Assembly (NCBI RefSeq): GCF_015482765.1
Contig: NZ_JADMLB010000041.1
Span: 1 to 38,036, forward strand
Direction: 5' to 3'
DNA length: 38,036 bases
Source: Halodesulfovibrio sp.
Lineage (GTDB): Bacteria; Desulfobacterota; Desulfovibrionia; Desulfovibrionales; Desulfovibrionaceae
Below are positions 34,177-38,036 of the stretch, in pieces. Numbering within the stretch: the stretch's first letter is position 1; each line of letters starts with the position of its first letter. Under the pieces are notes generated by a model, which saw only the letters and a program-made list of their open reading frames with translations, was not told the DNA's origin and ran no database searches. Both the position numbers and the translations under genes were made by a program.

Positions 34177-36834
34177 TTAATTACGGAATCTTCGTCGTAA
34201 ATATTTATCAGTTTCTATGACCAAAACAACCGAGAATGCAATCAAAGTACACATGCCCCATTCTCCCAAACTCAATGGTCTCGTACGGAAAATAAATTCC
34301 ATTGTAGGAGAAGAAACAACCCATACCTGAGCCAGCAATGCGAACGTCATGCTCAAGAAAAGGAATCTATTTGAAAACGGATTTATTCTGAACACAGAGG
34401 TGTATTCAGAACGAGAGTTGAAAGCCTGGAAAAACTGGAACAATACCATAGTAGTCATCGCCATGGTTCGTGATTTTTCAAGCTCATACCCAGAATTCAA
34501 TGAGTGCGTAAAAATGAAAAATACTCCCAGCGCAATACAAACACTAACAATCACTGTCCGCTGTATGAGTAAACTGCTAACAATACCCTCTTGCGTAGGG
34601 CGCGGAGGACGCTCTTCAACATCATTCTCTCCTGGCTCAAATGCAAAAGCCACATCCTGCAAACCGTTCGTTACAATGTTAACCCACAGCAACTGTGCTG
34701 GAACATAGGGAATTGGGATACCCACAACCATTGTTAACAGGATGGACCAGATCGCTGCCAGCCCAGTCGGCAGTAAGAAGAAAACGGCCTTACGAAGGTT
34801 GTCAAAAACAATGCGCCCCTCACGTACCGCATGAAAAATACTTGAGAAGTTATCATCAACAAGAACCATATCAGACGCTTCTCGTGCCACATCTGTGCCT
34901 CCTTTACCCATAGCAACACCGATATGTGCAGTCTTAAGGGCAGGAGCATCATTCACACCATCACCAGTTACAGCTACAATCTCGCCTTGTCGTTTCAACG
35001 CATTAACAATACGAAATTTATCCTCAGGTGCAATTCGTGCAAAAACAGACGTTCTGCGCACCATCGCATCCAGTTCATTTTCATCGAGGCCAGTCAACTG
35101 TGTACCAGTAACAGCACCAGACTCTGCTCCTTGCAGGTCTAAGCTACGTGCAATAGCTGTTGCTGTCTCTGCATGGTCACCCGTAATCATAACAACACGA
35201 ATACCTGCATTGTGGCATTTTGTAACAGCTTCAATTGCTTCAGGTCTCAAAGGATCAAGCATTCCCTGCAACCCGATAAAAACGAGGCCGGTAGATACAT
35301 CACTATCGCTGATAGCTGTTGTCCCTTCAGGCATTTCTTTAATAGCAAAGGCGAGAACACGCATTCCTTGTGAAGCATATTCTCTGGCTTTTTCCATTAT
35401 GGCATCACGGTTCAAACCTTCGCTATACGCACACTCTGTACAAAGCTCCATCAAACGGTCATGTCCACCTTTCACAAACATATAGGACTTTCCGTCCTTC
35501 TCATGCAGTGTAGCCATAAACCCACGCTCTGATTCGAAAGGCAAAATTGCCTTTTGAGGCCAATCTGCTAATTCATGCTCTGTCCGTAAACCAGCTTTTT
35601 TTGCAGATACAATTAATGCCCCTTCAGTCGGATCTCCTTCTACTTCCCAAACACCATCGCGCTGAACGAGTCTCGACTCGTTACACAACAGTCCAACACG
35701 AAGTACATCAAGTTGTCCCTCTGTCAGCACAGGAGAATTTCCGTGAGAATCTTCAAATTGTCCTTCTGGAGCATAACCAATGCCGCTAACCGACAGATCA
35801 TGAACTCCATCAAACAACTGCGTTACGGTCATACGGTTAACCGTAAGAGTGCCTGTTTTATCGGAACAAATAACAGTAGTGCTACCTAATGTTTCCACGG
35901 CAGGTAAGTTACGTATGATTGCGTTATACCGCACCATTCGCTTTACACCTACAGCCATTGCAATCGTTACTACAATGGGTAAACCTTCCGGAACTGTCGC
36001 AACCGCTGCGGCTACTGCAGTTAAAAACATCTCTTTTACAGATGTTCCTAAAAAGAGACCAAAGAAGAACAGTAAGGTCGTAGATAACATCACAAGAAGA
36101 CCGATGTATCTCGCAAGCTTCTCAATCTTCTCTTGAATCGGAGCAACAACTTTGCCTGCTGACCTGATTGTATCAGCAATTATACCAAGCATTGTCCGAT
36201 CGCCGGTTTCGACAACCACACCTTTTGCCCTGCCATTCACAACAATCGTGCCCATAAAGACCATATTGGTTTGGTCACCGGGAGATAAACCGCTCTCTTC
36301 TAAAGCTTCAGTCGACTTGATTGCAGGAACAGATTCACCCGTCAGCATGGACTCATCAACTCGCAATTCTGTTACGGCAAACAACCGGACGTCTGCAGGA
36401 ACCATTGCGCCTGAAACCAAGGAGACGATGTCGCCTGGAACTAACGCGGCGCTTGGTATCTCCATCTCTTTACCGCCACGGGTAACGATAGTTTTGGGTG
36501 TAATCATTTGTTGCAAGGAACGGACACTGCGCTCTGCTTTTGCTTCTTGAACAAACCCAATAATCCCGTTCAAAAGAATAACCGCTGCAATAACCAAAGA
36601 ATCAATATATTCGGCAAGCGCGAGAGTAACGACAACAGCAATGAGTAATATTAAAATCAAAGGACTTTTCAATTGATGAAAAGCAAGACGCCAATAGTTA
36701 ACATCTTCTTCCTTCCCCACCTTGTTTTCACCATAACGCTCACGTAGCGATTCAACCCGTTCAGGAGTCAAACCATTAGAGTCTACATCAAACGATTTGA
36801 ATATTTCATCTTGAGATTGAGTATACCATTCCAT
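34177..36834 (-). CDS. P-type cation-translocating ATPase (P2 type)
   Basis: A membrane pump driven by ATP. The 885 residues have an N-terminal cation-ATPase domain, the actuator motif TGES (165-168), the M4 signature PEGLP (282-286), the phosphorylation site D325 in CSDKTGTLT, and TGDGVNDAPALK in the hinge. About ten transmembrane helices are seen. The M6 segment WVNIVTNGLQDVAFAFEPGE differs from the SERCA and PMR1 residues that fix Ca2+ selectivity, so the ion (Ca2+, Na+ or another) is uncertain. The start is the second ATG, six bases after GGAG. It is divergent from the PsiE-like gene. Confidence 0.92.
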   Translation of the reverse strand: MEWYTQSQDEIFKSFDVDSNGLTPERVESLRERYGENKVGKEEDVNYWRLAFHQLKSPLILILLIAVVVTLALAEYIDSLVIAAVILLNGIIGFVQEAKAERSVRSLQQMITPKTIVTRGGKEMEIPSAALVPGDIVSLVSGAMVPADVRLFAVTELRVDESMLTGESVPAIKSTEALEESGLSPGDQTNMVFMGTIVVNGRAKGVVVETGDRTMLGIIADTIRSAGKVVAPIQEKIEKLARYIGLLVMLSTTLLFFFGLFLGTSVKEMFLTAVAAAVATVPEGLPIVVTIAMAVGVKRMVRYNAIIRNLPAVETLGSTTVICSDKTGTLTVNRMTVTQLFDGVHDLSVSGIGYAPEGQFEDSHGNSPVLTEGQLDVLRVGLLCNESRLVQRDGVWEVEGDPTEGALIVSAKKAGLRTEHELADWPQKAILPFESERGFMATLHEKDGKSYMFVKGGHDRLMELCTECAYSEGLNRDAIMEKAREYASQGMRVLAFAIKEMPEGTTAISDSDVSTGLVFIGLQGMLDPLRPEAIEAVTKCHNAGIRVVMITGDHAETATAIARSLDLQGAESGAVTGTQLTGLDENELDAMVRRTSVFARIAPEDKFRIVNALKRQGEIVAVTGDGVNDAPALKTAHIGVAMGKGGTDVAREASDMVLVDDNFSSIFHAVREGRIVFDNLRKAVFFLLPTGLAAIWSILLTMVVGIPIPYVPAQLLWVNIVTNGLQDVAFAFEPGENDVEERPPRPTQEGIVSSLLIQRTVIVSVCIALGVFFIFTHSLNSGYELEKSRTMAMTTMVLFQFFQAFNSRSEYTSVFRINPFSNRFLFLSMTFALLAQVWVVSSPTMEFIFRTRPLSLGEWGMCTLIAFSVVLVIETDKYLRRRFRN

Positions 36835-36972
36835 AGTCATCTCCTTGTGAAAGTGGCATCCCTTAAAGCATATCAGAATTCATGACAGGAACAAGATAAT
36901 CAAAACAATTTGCCTGAATCATAACGGGTCTGCTATAAATATAGAATTACCACCTTGTCACATGAGGATATT

Positions 36973-37455
36973 ATGCATAACGAAAAAAAGCAGAGCCAAG
37001 ATCTTACGTTACGCGAAAAGTGCAATATACTTGGTAAAGAAGATCCACTTATCAATTTGTTGGAAAAAAACATCAGGCTGGCGGTCAAGTGTCTGGCAAT
37101 ACTCATGACATTTGTCATAATCTGGGGCATTTTTGATGTCGTTTGGGTATTATACCAACGCATACTTGAGCCGCCTTTTATGCTGCTCAACATTCACGAC
37201 ATCTTAGCAACATTTAGTGCTTTCATGGCGGTACTCATCGCAATTGAAATATTTGCAAACATCACGATGTACCTACGCGAAGACGTTCTGCATGTTCGAA
37301 TGGTTGTGGCAACCGCCCTCATGGCGGCAGCTCGAAAAATCATCGTACTGGATTTAGAATATACAAATGCCCAAGATATTGCAGCCATTGGCCTCGTTGT
37401 ACTGTGCCTCGGCGTGACTTATTGGTTTTTAGGAAAAAAAGAAGAAAGCAAGTAG
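36973..37455 (+). CDS. PsiE-family inner-membrane protein
   Basis: A 160-residue protein of the phosphate-starvation-inducible E family. It has a charged N-terminus (about 1-40), then four transmembrane helices (about 40-150). The characteristic block is HVRMVVATALMAAARKIIVLDLE. The function of PsiE is not known. GAGG lies five bases before the ATG; an upstream TTG would add six residues without a clear site. It diverges from the ATPase gene across 138 bases, so the two may be co-regulated. Confidence 0.85.
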   Translation: MHNEKKQSQDLTLREKCNILGKEDPLINLLEKNIRLAVKCLAILMTFVIIWGIFDVVWVLYQRILEPPFMLLNIHDILATFSAFMAVLIAIEIFANITMYLREDVLHVRMVVATALMAAARKIIVLDLEYTNAQDIAAIGLVVLCLGVTYWFLGKKEESK

Positions 37456-37576
37456 GAGCATCTTTTAAAAGAACTCTCTCTAACTTACTTGAGAAGGGAA
37501 TAGTTCGGCTGGAAATAGATAAAAATACAAGCTGTGCCTAAACACCACAAACAATGCGCATTAACCGTATAATAAC

Positions 37577-37609
37577 AAAAAAGCTCTTACCCTTTCGTGT
37601 AAGAGCTTA
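37577..37609 (-). terminator. Intrinsic terminator following the tRNA-like sequence
   Basis: AAGCTCTTAC pairs with GTAAGAGCTT; on the minus strand the stem is followed by TTTTTT. It may also partially stop plus-strand transcripts from the PsiE-like gene. Confidence 0.85.
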
Positions 37610-37616
37610 AATTGCT

Positions 37617-37775
37617 TGGCGTCCCCAGGGGGATTTGAACCCCCGTCGCCTGCGCTTATGCAAATGCTGGTACCCCATATCGAAGGAACGGAAAAAACAC
37701 TTTCTGCCTCCCTCAGGCTGTCGCTTCTCAGTGGTGATTAGATTCCTAAAGAGCTTCCAACCAAGTTGCGCAGGC
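37617..37775 (-). ncRNA. tRNA-like 3' end, possible tmRNA 3' domain or attachment-site remnant
   Basis: On the minus strand a perfect T-arm (GGGGG-TTCAAAT-CCCCC) is followed by TGGGGAC, then G and CCA, and nearby by a terminator. Before the T-arm, GCGCAGGC (37655-37648) is complementary to GCCTGCGC (37775-37768), a long-range stem in the position of tmRNA helix 2, and a GGTAC occurs at a spacing similar to that in tmRNA. However, no clean 5' acceptor partner GTCCCCA, no GTTTCGAC-like segment and no tag reading frame ending in LAA was found up to the window edge. Discriminator G with GGGGAC does not give the usual G-U alanine identity either. The 5' limit is arbitrary. Confidence 0.45.
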
Positions 37776-37858
37776 TTGCACCGCAAATGACCACCGTAAG
37801 TCTTGGCAGAGCAACTAAAACTTCCATCTGGTCGGTGTTACACCCCATTGTGGAAACC

Positions 37859-38036
37859 ATGCCTAATTGGAACAGCATCCCCTACGGGCGGCCTATGCGT
37901 AACCAACGCATGTATGTTCTGGACAATGCCTTTGCCCATCGCCCTGAATGGGTTCTCGGCGTTAATATAGAGTTGTTTCGGGACATTGACGATCTGGAAA
38001 ATCTTCTCAATGCATTCCACTCCGACGAGAAGGCGT
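37859..38036 (+). CDS. Partial open reading frame running off the right edge
   Basis: An uninterrupted frame from 37740 to the window end includes ATGs at 37787 and 37859. The part from 37859 reads protein-like (RNQRMYVLDNAFAHRPEWVLG, then IELFRDIDDLENLLNAF). No strong ribosome site is present before either ATG. The family is not recognised. It could overlap the 5' part of the tRNA-like RNA on the other strand, so only one of the two may be real over 37740-37860. Confidence 0.35.
   Translation, partial: MPNWNSIPYGRPMRNQRMYVLDNAFAHRPEWVLGVNIELFRDIDDLENLLNAFHSDEKA

Noticed and set aside
34895-35485. 196-residue plus-strand frame inside the ATPase gene
   Set aside because: Antisense shadow; the ATPase motifs are intact on the minus strand.
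37617-37700. Ordinary tRNA gene
   Set aside because: No cloverleaf with D-arm and anticodon arm could be drawn within 95 bases upstream of the T-arm.
1-38036. CRISPR array, insertion sequence or transposase
   Set aside because: No regularly spaced repeats, terminal inverted repeats or transposase-like proteins were seen.

Overview
The window reads as a chromosomal segment of a marine sulfate reducer of the Desulfovibrio/Halodesulfovibrio type (Desulfovibrionaceae). The indications are a Desulfovibrio-type choline TMA-lyase operon, a flavoredoxin-like protein, moderate base composition and abundant compact intrinsic terminators. The species is inferred; no rRNA is present to confirm it.

Left part (1-9.1 kb): mostly independent transcription units. 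They are a small Q-rich protein, a GntR/FCD regulator facing an EamA-type exporter across three copies of a GGTATTCTAG-like operator, a NarX/NarL-style two-component pair with a cysteine-rich GAF sensor, a flavoredoxin-like flavin reductase, an ABM-fold monooxygenase, the Na+/serine symporter SstT, and a MerR-family regulator with a GyrI-like effector domain.

Centre (9.5-25.2 kb, all on the minus strand): a choline-degrading glycyl-radical microcompartment (cut/GRM) operon. In transcription order it encodes BMC-H, BMC-H, BMC-H, an aldehyde dehydrogenase homologue without its catalytic cysteine, CutC, CutD, an EutS/CutR-like shell protein, an EutP-like GTPase, an EutT-like protein, EutJ-like, GrpU-like BMC-H (GNCPQ motif), the BMC-P vertex, EutQ-like, a BMC-H with a long linker and basic tail, a cysteine-containing acylating aldehyde dehydrogenase, PduL and a last BMC-H nearly identical to the first. 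A DMT transporter and an 88-residue winged-helix-like protein follow as a separate unit with its own terminator. Choline would be cleaved to TMA and acetaldehyde inside the shell, acetaldehyde oxidised to acetyl-CoA, and acetyl-CoA converted to acetyl phosphate by PduL. No alcohol dehydrogenase is in the window. A long leader precedes the operon, with a possible MerR-type promoter (long spacer and internal dyad) and a double TTCGCGAA palindrome.

Right part (25.7-38 kb): exported proteins and envelope functions. They comprise a small secreted protein, a secreted beta-propeller (NHL/virginiamycin-lyase-like), a translationally coupled pair made of an exported Ntn-type C-N hydrolase and a Tat-exported amidinotransferase-family enzyme, an AT-rich phosphoethanolamine-transferase-like membrane sulfatase with an extra C-terminal domain, and a cluster of UspA, P-type cation ATPase and PsiE-like protein. 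At the right edge a tRNA-like 3' end (T-arm, acceptor strand and CCA) with a terminator lies on the minus strand. I could not find a convincing matching 5' half, and an open reading frame on the plus strand runs off the window.
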